Below the pieces are notes generated by a model, which was not told the DNA's origin, did no database searches, and worked only from the letters and a program-made list of their open reading frames with translations. Positions 35,023 through 44,966 of a DNA stretch of 64,000 bases are shown here, piece after piece (within the stretch, counting starts at the first letter, position 1; each line of letters opens with the position of its first letter). This stretch comes from Mesorhizobium sp. CA14 (GTDB lineage: Bacteria > Pseudomonadota > Alphaproteobacteria > Rhizobiales > Rhizobiaceae), in the NCBI RefSeq assembly GCF_020165195.1, contig NZ_JAIUHR010000009.1:62001-126000 (forward strand), given 5' to 3'. The translations under genes and the position numbers were made by a program.

Positions 35023-36099
35023 TTATCGCGCCGTCTCGATTCGCTTGCCGGTTTCGCCGTGGAACAGGTGGATCGGGCCAGGGTCGACCGACAGCCGAAT
35101 GGTTTCCTCCGGCGCGAAGGAATGGCGCTCGCGGAAATTGGCGACGATGTCCTCCCCGCCAGCCGTCCGGCCGATGATCTGCACTTCCGACCCGGTCGGC
35201 TCGATCACCGCCACCTTGACCGGAATGCCGTCGTCAGCCAGCCGCAGATGCTCGGGTCGTACTCCGAGCACCATGGCTTCGCCGTTGCCGATGGAGGGAG
35301 CCTTCCGCAAAGGCACGGAAATGCCTCCCGCGCCCCGGAAAGACGGTGGGCCATCATTGGCGAATGCGCCCTTGAGCAGGTTCATGGCGGGCGAGCCGAT
35401 AAAGCTTGCCACGAACAGGTTGTTCGGCCGGTCGTAGAGCTCCAGCGGCGGTCCGATCTGCTCGACGAGGCCGTCATGCATGACTACGATCTTGTCCGCC
35501 ATGGTCATGGCCTCGATCTGGTCGTGGGTGACATAGACCGTCGTGGTCTTCAGCCGCTGGTGCAGCTCCTTGATTTCGGCCCGCATCTGGACCCTCAGCT
35601 TGGCGTCGAGATTGCTGAGCGGCTCGTCGAACAGGAACACCTGCGGATTGCGCACGATTGCCCGGCCCATCGCGACTCGCTGGCGCTGGCCGCCCGAAAG
35701 CTGGCGGGGATAGCGTGACAGAAGCGGCACCAGCCCGAGGATTTCGGCCGCCCGCTTCACCCCGGCATCGCTTTCAGCCTTCGGGACACCCTTGAGCATG
35801 AGCGAGAACGCCATGTTCTCGGCAACCGTCATATGCGGATAGAGTGCGTAATTCTGGAAGACCATGGCGACGTCGCGCTCCTTCGGCGCAACGTCGTTGA
35901 CGATACGGCTGCCGATCGAGATATGCCCCCGCGAGATTTTTTCCAGGCCCGCCATCATCCTGAGAAGCGTCGATTTTCCGCAGCCTGAGGGTCCCACCAG
36001 CGTGACGAACTCACCGTCGTCTATATCGACGCTGACGCCATGCAGGATCTGGGTGGCCCCGAACGATTTGTAGACATCGCCAATCGCGACAGACGCCAT
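35023..36099 (-). CDS. Sugar ABC transporter ATP-binding protein (MalK/UgpC type)
   Basis: 358 residues from the ATG at 36099, which has GGGAGGAG at ideal spacing. Walker A GPSGCGKSTLL, Q-loop VFQNYALYPHMTV, signature LSGGQRQRVAMGRAI, Walker B VFLFDEPLSNLDAKLR and H-loop YVTHDQIEAM are all intact. A C-terminal TOBE-type regulatory domain follows (VLGVRPEHLRL, then PTGSEVQIIG). First gene of the importer operon. The upstream region holds a perfect LacI-type operator at 36241, so sugar-dependent repression is expected. Confidence 0.94.
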   Translation of the reverse strand: MASVAIGDVYKSFGATQILHGVSVDIDDGEFVTLVGPSGCGKSTLLRMMAGLEKISRGHISIGSRIVNDVAPKERDVAMVFQNYALYPHMTVAENMAFSLMLKGVPKAESDAGVKRAAEILGLVPLLSRYPRQLSGGQRQRVAMGRAIVRNPQVFLFDEPLSNLDAKLRVQMRAEIKELHQRLKTTTVYVTHDQIEAMTMADKIVVMHDGLVEQIGPPLELYDRPNNLFVASFIGSPAMNLLKGAFANDGPPSFRGAGGISVPLRKAPSIGNGEAMVLGVRPEHLRLADDGIPVKVAVIEPTGSEVQIIGRTAGGEDIVANFRERHSFAPEETIRLSVDPGPIHLFHGETGKRIETAR

Positions 36100-36240
36100 C
36101 GAACTCCTCCCGATGGTCCCTGCGAATCTCGCGGGGAGCCGTTCCAATCAAGGTGTGGCTGAAACGGATGCCGGCAAGCACCCACCACTGGCGTCGGCGA
36201 CGTTTGCCCCAGCTCCCCCCGGGTCACGCGACTGTGAAAC

Positions 36241-36252
36241 GGTAGCGCTACC
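36241..36252. promoter_or_regulatory. LacI/GalR-type operator upstream of the sugar ABC operon
   Basis: GGTAGCGCTACC, a perfect 12-base palindrome with the central CG of LacI-family operators, lies about 140 bases before the ATPase start. The regulator itself is not in the window. The rest of the 454-base gap 36100-36553 shows no gene that I can support. Confidence 0.7.
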
Positions 36253-36553
36253 ACATCCGCCTGTAAAGCGGCGGCGCGCCTTACTTACTTTCGCCGTTGA
36301 AGACAGTTGAGCGAAGGCTGCGCTGAAGCGAAGTGGATCCAGCCAGTTGCCGAAGGACCGCCGATTCAACTTCAAACGACCGCTGATGGATATTAGACAC
36401 CGTTAATGCAATAGATTTCAGCGTGTCCGGGAAGAGCCGACTGCTGCCGAGTCAGACCGCCAACGGGATTGGCCGCTATCCTTTCAGGACGCGCGCCTTA
36501 CTTTCCGCCATAGCGCAGGGAGAGGGCGGTCGCTGCCGCTCTTGCCTTCGTTC

Positions 36554-37153
36554 TCAGCCTCCGCCCAGAAACGCTGCGATCAGCTTCAGCATGTTGCCGT
36601 CCTGTCGGAACTCTACCTTGTCGAAATCGCGGCTGCCCTGGCGCTGCGCCTTGGAGAGCTGGTCGAGATAGGCCGTCAGCTCCGCCCGGACCTTCTTGCA
36701 GCCGGGATCGTTCTGAGCGGTCAAGCCGGTGCTGAAGGCGACGATCTTGTCCACCATGTCGACGATGCCGGCGCCGTGCACCTTCTCATGTGCGATCAGC
36801 CCGGCGGCGAATGTGTCCCAGCGTGCCTGCAAGGCGGGCGCCAGCTTTCCCGCCGGTTTGGGCAGCGTGTAGGTGATGATCAGCTTCGGCCGCGCCGTCT
36901 TCAGCACACAGGCATTGCCTTGCGGCTGGTAGTCGCGCTGCCAGGTCAGCTTGAAGAAAGTGTGCGCGATGACGCGCCGGGTATTGCCGGCCGAGTCCGT
37001 GCCGACCACCGGTCCCTTCTCGCCGATCGAGAAGTAGAGCTGCTCAGCGCTTTCGCCTAAGACGGCATAAGTCTCGATCTTCTCGATGGGCTTCCAATCG
37101 GCAAGTGCCGGCGTGGACAGGAGCAGGGCAGCAAGGAGAAGGGCTGGCTTCAT
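36554..37153 (-). CDS. DUF922 secreted protein with HExxH motif (putative Zn-dependent protease)
   Basis: 199 residues from the ATG at 37153. Sec signal peptide KPALLLAALLLSTPALA. The motif LIAHEKVHGAGI carries HExxH, the zinc-binding signature of metallopeptidases, and lies within the DUF922 domain (YFSIGEKGPVVGTDSAGNTR). The product is expected in the periplasm. DUF922 proteins are annotated as predicted secreted Zn-dependent proteases, but few have been tested. Single gene; ribosome site weak. Confidence 0.82.
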   Translation of the reverse strand: MKPALLLAALLLSTPALADWKPIEKIETYAVLGESAEQLYFSIGEKGPVVGTDSAGNTRRVIAHTFFKLTWQRDYQPQGNACVLKTARPKLIITYTLPKPAGKLAPALQARWDTFAAGLIAHEKVHGAGIVDMVDKIVAFSTGLTAQNDPGCKKVRAELTAYLDQLSKAQRQGSRDFDKVEFRQDGNMLKLIAAFLGGG

Positions 37154-37270
37154 GGGCGAGCCATAGCATTGGGCCTCGTTTGGAAGAAGCCGGCCCGCGG
37201 ATTTTCGGAACCCGCTCCACCGGTCGATCGTTTCCTTGGGCAATCGTCTCGACCCATGGGGGAGGACAAG

Positions 37271-37501
37271 ATGACCCGCAATGAGATCATTTCCGTGCTG
37301 GGACCGGTCGACGAGGCTGTCATCGCCGATATCGCGCTCACCGGCGCCAGCCTCGAGGAATTGCGCGAGGCCTTCGCCTGGATCGGCGCCGACGAGGCGT
37401 TGGTCAACGAAGGCCACGCCATGCCCGGCGCCCGCGTGGCGAAACTGATCGAAATCCTCGAACCTCCCGAGGACGAGCCCGAGACGCCGGCCGTGGAATA
37501 G
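37271..37501 (+). CDS. Small hypothetical protein, 76 residues
   Basis: The ATG at 37271 has GGGGAGGA at good spacing. Acidic helical protein: MTRNEIISVLGPVDEAVIAD, then LEELREAFAWIGADEALVN and an acidic Pro-rich tail PPEDEPETP. Similar small proteins occur across Rhizobiales without assigned function. No membrane segment. It may be co-transcribed with the flavin monooxygenase gene that begins 84 bases later. Confidence 0.65.
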   Translation: MTRNEIISVLGPVDEAVIADIALTGASLEELREAFAWIGADEALVNEGHAMPGARVAKLIEILEPPEDEPETPAVE

Positions 37502-37585
37502 AGCGCCACCTCTAGGTGCTTCTCCCTACTTGTCGCAGCACACCTCCCGTCTTAGCTTTTGCCGCTTGGGCGGGAGGAGAGGCCT

Positions 37586-38683
37586 TTGGACACCAATGTC
37601 GTCATCGTCGGCGCCGGCCCTGCCGGGCTCGCCGTTGCCGCCTGCCTCAAACAAGCTGGGCAGGATTTCATCATCCTTGAAAGGGCCAAGGAGGTTGCGC
37701 CGTCCTGGCGCCGGCATTACCGGCGGCTGCACCTGCACACGGTGAAATCCCTCTCGTCGCTGCCCTTCGTGCCGTTCCCGAGGAGTCATCCGCGTTATGT
37801 GCCGCGCGAGAAGGTCGTGGCCTATCTCGATGGCTATGCCGAGCGTTTCGGCCTCGAGCCGCACTTCGGCATAACAGTGAAATCCATCCGCCGGGAAAGC
37901 GATCGGCTGCTGGTCCAGACCGATGCCGGGCTCTTCAATGCCCGCAAAATTGTCGTTGCCACCGGCAACAACGCCCAACCGGTCATGCCAAGCTTCCCTG
38001 GCATCGAAGCTTTTGGGGGCAAGGTGCTGCACAGCGCCGCCTACACAGAGGCGGCATCCTATGTCGGCAAAAACGTGCTGGTCGTCGGCATGGGCAACAC
38101 GGGCGCGGAGATCGCGCTCGATCTTGCCGAGAGCGGCGCCCACCCAACCATCTCGGTGCGCAAGGGCGTCCACATCGTGCCGCGCCAGCTGTTCGGCCTG
38201 CCGATCCAGATGGTGGGCATCGCCAGCCGGCCGATGCCGCAGGCGCTGAACGACTGGATGTTTCCCAAGATCCTCGATCTGGCGCTGGGGCGGCTGGAGC
38301 GATACGGGATCGTGCGGCCGAAGCAGGGCATCCTGCAAGGGATCGATGCCGGCCGCATCCCGGTGATCGATGTCGGCACGGTGGCGGCGATCAAGCAGGG
38401 TCGGATCAGCATTGCGCCGGACATTGCAGGCTTCACCCCGAACGGCGTGAAATTCGCCGACGGGGTGGAGAGGAAGTTCGACGCGGCGATTTTCGCCACC
38501 GGCTACCGTCCGGGCTACGACGCCTTCCTGCCGGCGGAGCTTAGGCCGAACAAGAGCGGCGTGAATGCCCGCGCGACGGAGCTCGGCGTCTATCTTGTCG
38601 GCTTCTACAACCCGGTCACCGGCCTGCTGCGCGAGATCGGCATAGAGGCGCAGGCGGTGGCGAAGGATATTGCAGGGCGGTGA
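37586..38683 (+). CDS. Flavin-containing monooxygenase-like protein (CzcO/YUCCA type)
   Basis: 365 residues starting at the TTG at 37586, which has GGGAGGAGAGG at good spacing; the encoded protein then starts directly at the FAD motif. FAD motif VVIVGAGPAGLAVAACL (near residues 4-20), NADPH motif VLVVGMGNTGAEIALDLAE (about 168-186) and the ATGYR motif at IFATGYRPGYD (about 306) are present. The family oxygenates amines, sulfides or ketones; plant relatives make auxin. The FMO signature FxGxxxHxxxY is replaced by FGGKVLHSAAY, which fits. Substrate unknown. Confidence 0.87.
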   Translation: MDTNVVIVGAGPAGLAVAACLKQAGQDFIILERAKEVAPSWRRHYRRLHLHTVKSLSSLPFVPFPRSHPRYVPREKVVAYLDGYAERFGLEPHFGITVKSIRRESDRLLVQTDAGLFNARKIVVATGNNAQPVMPSFPGIEAFGGKVLHSAAYTEAASYVGKNVLVVGMGNTGAEIALDLAESGAHPTISVRKGVHIVPRQLFGLPIQMVGIASRPMPQALNDWMFPKILDLALGRLERYGIVRPKQGILQGIDAGRIPVIDVGTVAAIKQGRISIAPDIAGFTPNGVKFADGVERKFDAAIFATGYRPGYDAFLPAELRPNKSGVNARATELGVYLVGFYNPVTGLLREIGIEAQAVAKDIAGR

Positions 38684-38792
38684 GGCATCAACGCCGCTGA
38701 CCTTCCTCTTGGGGTGGAGATCAGCAGTGCCTGAATCGGGTGGTGCTCCTTCGTTCTCCATGCGAAGCCAGTCCCACCAATGGAGGACCGCC

Positions 38793-39422
38793 ATGCTCTC
38801 GCTCTATGACTATCTCCCGTCGCAAAATGCCTGGAAAATTCGCGTCCTGCTCGGGCTGCTCGGCATCGCCTACGACACCCGCATCGTCTCGATCTTCGAA
38901 GGCGAGAGCCACACGGAGGCCTTCCTGAAGCTCAACCCGGCGGGCGCTGTGCCCGTGCTCGGACTGAAAAACGGCGAGGCGATCGCCGAGTCGAACGCGA
39001 TCCTGACCTATCTTGCCGAGGGCACGCCCTACCTTCCGTCGGACCGCTTTGCCCGCGCCAAGGTGATACAGTGGCTGTTCTTCGAGCAGTACCATGTCGA
39101 GCCCGTCATCGGCTCGTTGCGCTACTGGACGCTGACCGGCCGCCTGGAGCGCAACAAGGCGCTTGCTCCCGGCAAGCGCGAGGCGGGCGTGCGCGCGCTG
39201 GGTGCGCTGGAGCGCAGCCTGGCCGACACGCAATTCCTGGTCGGCAATGCCCTCACCATCGCCGACATCGCTGTCTACGCCTACAGCCACCGCGCCGAGG
39301 ACTGCGGTTTCTCGCTTGCCGACTATCCCGCGGTCGATGCCTGGATGGGGCGCGTCAGCGAGGCGATCGGACCGGATTATCCGGTGCATCCTTACAGCAT
39401 CGATCCGCATTCGCGCGCCTGA
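38793..39422 (+). CDS. Glutathione S-transferase family protein
   Basis: 209 residues from the ATG at 38793 (GGAGG upstream). The N-terminal thioredoxin-like domain starts LSLYDYLPSQNAWKIRVLLG and contains the glutathione-binding NPAGAVPVL and IAESNAILTYLAE. The C-terminal helical domain has FLVGNALTIADIAVYAYSHR, the N-capping box of the family. Ser10 is a candidate catalytic residue. It conjugates or reduces electrophiles in the cytoplasm. It lies about 110 bases after the monooxygenase gene, a plausible co-transcribed pair in detoxification. Confidence 0.9.
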   Translation: MLSLYDYLPSQNAWKIRVLLGLLGIAYDTRIVSIFEGESHTEAFLKLNPAGAVPVLGLKNGEAIAESNAILTYLAEGTPYLPSDRFARAKVIQWLFFEQYHVEPVIGSLRYWTLTGRLERNKALAPGKREAGVRALGALERSLADTQFLVGNALTIADIAVYAYSHRAEDCGFSLADYPAVDAWMGRVSEAIGPDYPVHPYSIDPHSRA

Positions 39423-39441
39423 GCCGCCGGAACACGGCGGC
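39423..39441 (+). terminator. GC-rich hairpin after the GST gene
   Basis: GCCGCCG-gaaca-CGGCGGC begins directly after the stop codon. There is no T-run, so it may act as a weak or factor-dependent terminator. Confidence 0.4.
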
Positions 39442-39531
39442 GGACAGGGCGTTCTCCAAAAGGCAGCGTGTCGGGCGTCGCCCAATCGGCGCCCGCCTGT
39501 TGCGTTCCAACCAGAGCCATGGAGGTCCGCA

Positions 39532-39759
39532 ATGGTTCGCACCATCCCCGTCGCAATCCTCGCCACCGGCATCATGGGCCTGCCTGTCATGGCAGCCGAG
39601 CAATACTGGGTCGCCAGAGACGCCGTGTCGAAGCAATGCGAGATCGTGCCCAAGAAGCCCGACGGCACGCTTGTCATCGACCTCGGCAAGAAGAAATACG
39701 CCAGCGAGGGCGAAGCGAGGAAGGCGATGGAGGCGATGGCGGACTGCAAGAAGAAGTAG
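39532..39759 (+). CDS. Small secreted protein, 75 residues
   Basis: The ATG at 39532 has GGAGG at good spacing. Signal peptide VRTIPVAILATGIMGLPVMA with cleavage near AAE. The mature part reads QYWVARDAVSKQCEIVPKKP and contains two Cys residues that could form a disulfide (QCEIV and ADCKKK). Small periplasmic proteins of this pattern are common in rhizobia. No function known. Confidence 0.65.
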   Translation: MVRTIPVAILATGIMGLPVMAAEQYWVARDAVSKQCEIVPKKPDGTLVIDLGKKKYASEGEARKAMEAMADCKKK

Positions 39760-39798
39760 AGCCGCCGCCCAATTCCCCGAGGGGAAGTTAGCCAGCTT

Positions 39799-40830
<1,032 letters not shown>

Positions 40831-40931
40831 CTAAATTATAGGGCCGGGCGTGAATGCGTCCAGCGCTGGCCCTATTGACGGCGCAATCGTCGCCATTCTT
40901 GCCGGTGGCGATTCCACTGTGGTGACAGCCA

Positions 40932-42083
40932 ATGCGGCACGACAGGCTTGTCCTGATATTGCTCTGGCGCGAACTGGTCGCCGGCCTGCGCGCAACGCGG
41001 CGCCGCGATCTCGCCTGGATTGCGCTCGGCGGCGGTGGACTTCTGGCCTATGCGATCGCGGATATCGTCGTCGCCCTGCATGCCGCGGGTCCGAAGCTGC
41101 GGCACGACCAGCTTCTGTGGACGCTTGGACTGCCAATCACTTTCGCCGTGCTGGGATGCCTGGCGGGCAATGCAATGTCGCGGCTTTGCCTTTCTCGCGC
41201 CTTTGCCCCCTTTCTCAAGGCGCTGCCGCTCGCTTCGGCGGAGCGCCGTCGCATGGCGGAGGTAGGAGCCTTCGCGCTCGGCCTTCCACTCACCCTGGTG
41301 TTCGCCACGGCGGTCGGCTTCGCCTGCGTTGTCATCGGAAAGCCGTTGGCGCCGGCCTGGGGCCTGGGCGCGGCCACCCTGTTTGCCTTGAGCTTCGGCA
41401 CGGCAGCCTTTTGGCGCCTGCGGCGGCCGCGCCTCCTCGTCGATGCGGCGGCGAGCGAGGCGACGCCGGTCGGGAGGCCCTGGCTGCGCCGCCTCGACCG
41501 GGCGCGTCCAAGCTGGCTCTCCAGCTGGGCCTGGAAACTGCCGGCCGGCCACATACGGGCGTCTTGGAAGCTGGCGGCCGCCAGCCTGCTTCTCGGGGTC
41601 GCCGCCATCTTAGGCGCATGGGTCAGCCTGGCCGGCCGCACGGCCGGGCCGGCGGCGGTCGCGGGCCTGGCGGGCGGCATTCTTGTTTTCATGCTCAGCC
41701 TGCGCTGCCAGCCGCTCGGCTCGCCGGTGCTGCGCACGGCGCCCATCGGCTTTACCCGCGTATGGCTGCGGCTGGTGCGACTGCCGCTGCAATTGTCGCT
41801 GGCCTTCTTCCTGCTGCCTGCCGGCGCGGCGCTCGCGGCCGAACCGTCGGCCTGGTCGGTGCCGGTCGCGAGCGGCCTCTGGCTGCTGGTGCTGAACGGC
41901 GCCTATGCGGTGTTCGGCGCCTATTTCCTCAACGCGCCCTTCGTCGCGATGCTGAGCTTCGCCGGCGCGCTCGCCTATGCCGGCTACGAAACGCTCGAAT
42001 ATGGGCGTACCGTGTTGATCGGCTTGGCGGCGCTGGCGTTTTTCTTGTGGCACCGAACCCGACAGAGATATCGCAATGGCTGA
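40932..42083 (+). CDS. ABC-transporter-associated membrane protein (putative permease)
   Basis: 383 residues, strongly hydrophobic with roughly ten membrane segments, no known domain by eye. It starts MRHDRLVLILLWRELVAGLR and has basic loops such as RLRRPRLL and RPWLRRLDRARP between hydrophobic stretches, as in exporter permeases. The next gene, an ABC ATPase, overlaps its end by eight bases, so the two almost certainly form an ABC-2-like transporter. The substrate is unknown. No periplasmic binding protein is linked, which favours export. Confidence 0.75.
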   Translation: MRHDRLVLILLWRELVAGLRATRRRDLAWIALGGGGLLAYAIADIVVALHAAGPKLRHDQLLWTLGLPITFAVLGCLAGNAMSRLCLSRAFAPFLKALPLASAERRRMAEVGAFALGLPLTLVFATAVGFACVVIGKPLAPAWGLGAATLFALSFGTAAFWRLRRPRLLVDAAASEATPVGRPWLRRLDRARPSWLSSWAWKLPAGHIRASWKLAAASLLLGVAAILGAWVSLAGRTAGPAAVAGLAGGILVFMLSLRCQPLGSPVLRTAPIGFTRVWLRLVRLPLQLSLAFFLLPAGAALAAEPSAWSVPVASGLWLLVLNGAYAVFGAYFLNAPFVAMLSFAGALAYAGYETLEYGRTVLIGLAALAFFLWHRTRQRYRNG

Positions 42084-42813
42084 AGTCCTCACCGTCAAAG
42101 AACTCACCGCCGGCTATCGCGGGCGCATTGTCGTTCGCGGCATCGATCTTTCGCTCCATCGCGGCGATATGGTCGGCCTGCTCGGTGCCAATGGCTCGGG
42201 CAAGTCGACGTTCATCAGGGCAATCACCGGCCAGATCCCGTTGATCGGGGGCAGCGTGGCGATTGACGACATCGATCTCGCCGCCGCGCCGGAACGCGCC
42301 AAAGCCGGCTTCGGCCTCGCCATCGAGCCGCACGAGCTGCCGGCGCCGCTTTCGGGACGCCAGTATATCGAGCTCGTCGCCTCGATCCGCGGCTGCGCGC
42401 CAAACGACCTGCCAAGCGGCGACCTCCTGGAGCGACTAGACCTTGGACGCTGGATCGACCGCCCGATCGCCGAATATTCCCTTGGAACCCGAGCCAAGAT
42501 CGCGATCGTCGCAGCGCTTCTCGGCCGGCCGCCGCTTCTGATCTTCGACGAGACGCTGAACGGCCTCGATCCAGTCGCCGCCTGGGAGGTGAAACGCGTG
42601 ATCACCGCGCTCTGCGCGAGCGGGCGGCATGCCGCCATCGTCTCGACCCATGTGGTGGAGGCCGTGCCGGCGCTCTGCAACCGCGCGGTGCTCATGGCCG
42701 AGGGCAGCTTGAGCCGAAGCTGGGATGCGGCCCAACTGGCCGAAGCGGGCAGGGCGCCTGGGGTATTTGAGGAAAGCGTCATGCGGGCGTTGCGCATGCG
42801 GGCCGCTGCCTGA
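42076..42813 (+). CDS. ABC transporter ATP-binding protein
   Basis: 245 residues. Walker A LLGANGSGKSTFIRAI, Walker B PPLLIFDETLNGLDP and H-loop IVSTHVVE are intact. The signature motif is degenerate: SLGTRAKIAIVAAL instead of LSGGQ, as in several CcmA/exporter-type ATPases. It overlaps the permease-like gene by eight bases. The product drives transport by that membrane protein. Confidence 0.88.
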   Translation: MAEVLTVKELTAGYRGRIVVRGIDLSLHRGDMVGLLGANGSGKSTFIRAITGQIPLIGGSVAIDDIDLAAAPERAKAGFGLAIEPHELPAPLSGRQYIELVASIRGCAPNDLPSGDLLERLDLGRWIDRPIAEYSLGTRAKIAIVAALLGRPPLLIFDETLNGLDPVAAWEVKRVITALCASGRHAAIVSTHVVEAVPALCNRAVLMAEGSLSRSWDAAQLAEAGRAPGVFEESVMRALRMRAAA

Positions 42814-42817
42814 TCTG

Positions 42818-42880
42818 GAGCAATTCCAGGAAAAGTGTGAGCGGTTTTCCGCCTGGAATTGCGGCAAAAACAAAGCTCTA
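42818..42880 (+). repeat. Family C palindromic repeat
   Basis: GAGCAATTCCAGGAAAAGTG, then GCGGTTTTCCGCCTGGAATTGC and an A-rich tail with AAAAACAAAGCTCTAAG. The outer GCAATTCCAGG/CCTGGAATTGC arms pair. This matches a dispersed rhizobial repeat type that I recall, and an inverted copy lies at 17584. It separates the convergent ABC ATPase and GNAT genes. Confidence 0.75.
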
Positions 42881-43375
42881 AGCCATCGGCAGCATGCGGC
42901 GCATGATCAGCGAGGCGTGACCGCCGACGCCGTGGGCCGCTTCCCGGCGTTCGACCACCTCGAAGCCGTGCTTGCGGTAGAAGGCGATCGCGCGGTCATT
43001 GCCCTCGATCACCTCCAGCGCAATGGAGGGAATGCCGGCATGCGCGGCAAGCACCGCGTGCAGCAGGTCGACCGCGAGGCCGCTGCCGAACGCCTGCGGC
43101 TCGATGTGGAGCCGCTGCAGCATCACGTCGCCTTTCCCGCCCATTGCCGCCATCGCATAGCCGGCAATCGAGCCGTCGGCGCGTTCGGCGACGAAGGACA
43201 TCTTGTCCTCGTCGTTGAGCTCAGCCACCAGCCTTTCCGGCGCGTGCCTTTCGTCGGAGAGCCTGGCCACGGTCTCGTCGCCCATGATCGGCGCATAGGT
43301 CCGCCGCCAGGATTGGCCGAGCAGCCGCGAGACATCGGCAAGATCATTCCTCGTCATCGCCCGGATGCGGGTCAT
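42878..43375 (-). CDS. GNAT-family N-acetyltransferase
   Basis: 165 residues from the ATG at 43375, chosen because AAGG lies nine bases upstream; the ATG at 43384 is too near it. GNAT fold: IRAMTRNDLADVSRLLGQSW, then LQRLHIEPQAFGSGLAVDLL as the acetyl-CoA binding motif A (here GSGL in place of the usual GxGxG/A), and ALEVIEGNDRAIAFYRKHGFEVV, typical motif B. The acceptor is unknown. It lies next to, but probably outside, the polysaccharide locus. Confidence 0.85.
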   Translation of the reverse strand: MTRIRAMTRNDLADVSRLLGQSWRRTYAPIMGDETVARLSDERHAPERLVAELNDEDKMSFVAERADGSIAGYAMAAMGGKGDVMLQRLHIEPQAFGSGLAVDLLHAVLAAHAGIPSIALEVIEGNDRAIAFYRKHGFEVVERREAAHGVGGHASLIMRRMLPMA

Positions 43376-43493
43376 GGTCGTCATCCTTGTTGAAGTCTGA
43401 AAATAGGGCGAAGCGACCGGCACAGCCAATCTCCCTTGGTCGCCTGCAGGGCAGAGGGGACGCTGTCCCGCGGGCCTGTCCGGGTTTGGGATC

Positions 43494-44698
43494 TCAGCTT
43501 TGCGCTGCGCTCGGCGTCGGCAGCTCTTCGCGGCGGCCTATCTTGCGGCCGAGGATAATCAACTGGCGCGCGCTGTTGTTGCGCAGGCGGCGCAGCCGCC
43601 ATTCGAGCCCCGTCTCGATGGTGACGCGCTTGGCGTAGACGCTGGAACGCATGCTGGCTTTGTCTGTCGCGACCTTCACCGGATCGTCGTAGAAGGCGCA
43701 GATCTTGTCGGCGTCCATGCCGGGCGTCGAGAGCCATTGCGGGATGTAGATAGAAGCCAGCCTGTCGACATCCGGTTGATGCCGATGCCGGGCGTCGGGC
43801 ATGTCGTCCAGAACGCGTCGCCGATGGTGACGACGCCGGCGCGACGATGCTGCCTGCTTGTCGTCAGGCTGACCTGCCTCACTTCGACGGGGCCGGCGAC
43901 GGCGAAATTGCCGCATTGCCTGGCGATCTCCGGCATTAGCTCGCAAAGCATGGCCTGGGGATTTTCGCGGAACGCCCGCGTCCATTCCTTGGCCACGGTG
44001 CGATAGAGAAACATGTTGCCCCGCAGTCTGTCGCCGATGGGGAAAACACTGAGATAGGCGACGCGATCCGCCGGGCTCCTAGCGTAGCAGGTGACGGCCG
44101 GATAGGCGCATTGCTGCGGCGTGATGGCAAGGTCAAATCCGATCGACAGCGAATGCGCCTTCGATTCCTCCACGCGCTCGATGCCGATGGCGCGCCGCAC
44201 CGCCTCGCCGTAGCCGGTGGCCACGACCAGAAGGCGGGCATCGATCACCGCGCCGTTCGTCAGCACCACGCGCTGCCGGTCGGGACCGGTGAAAACTTCG
44301 GCGACCTTGCCCACCGTCAATGGCACTTGGGCGGGCAGTGCCCGCCGCATGCCGTTGACCAGCGCGCCATAGGAGAAGGCGAATTCCCATTTCCGCTCGC
44401 GCCGAAAGAGCTGGCCGAGGCGGAAGACGTGGATGTCGGTCATCGGCGTGACCAGGGGCCCGATGGCAGGACCGAGGCCGAGCTTCTCGAACACCCGCAT
44501 CTGCTTCATGCCGATCTTCTCGGCGCGGAACTCGTCGTGATGGACCAGATGCGGGTCGATCAACGCCACCTTGCGGCCGGCCTTGCCCAGCACGGCAGCC
44601 AGGCTTGTGCCCGCCAGCCCGGCGCCGACGATCGCCACTTCGACTTCGGCCGAGGCAGGCTCGACGGCAGGTATTTCGTGGCCCTGCGCGGTGTCCAT
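43494..44698 (-). pseudogene. Flavoprotein monooxygenase paralogue, broken by frameshift
   Basis: Same family as the intact gene at 44967-46247. Start ATG at 44698 (GGAGCAG upstream). The FAD motif VEVAIVGAGLAGTSLAAVLG, the VVVATGYGEAVRRAIG region and the second FAD motif VVTIGDAFWTTCPTPGIGIN read in frame to about 43775. There the frame shifts: compared with the paralogue (GACATCGGTAAGCACCCGG) ten bases are missing at about 43772 (GACATCCGG). The homologous C-terminus (STPGMDADKI, then WRLRRLRNNSARQLII) continues in another frame to 43494. The in-frame product would end about 30 residues later with unrelated sequence. Confidence 0.82.
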
Positions 44699-44966
44699 CT
44701 TTCTGCTCCACAGCTCACGCATGAATATCTCGGGCGGCAGGAGCAATCTCAAGCAACCCCGGCGCGAGCCGGCTAGCAATGAAAAATTAGGTTAATCCGC
44801 TTTGTGAGAGCCGCCATTCGATAGCCCGCCGCCGAACCGATAGAGGTGGCAGCGGGCCATTGGTGCGACGGGAGTGCTGTCCCGCCGAGCAGGAGACACT
44901 GCTCAAGGCGATCTAAAACAGCTTCCCCAGGAATCGCGACTTACGGATTCGTAAGCTCTCTCAAGA

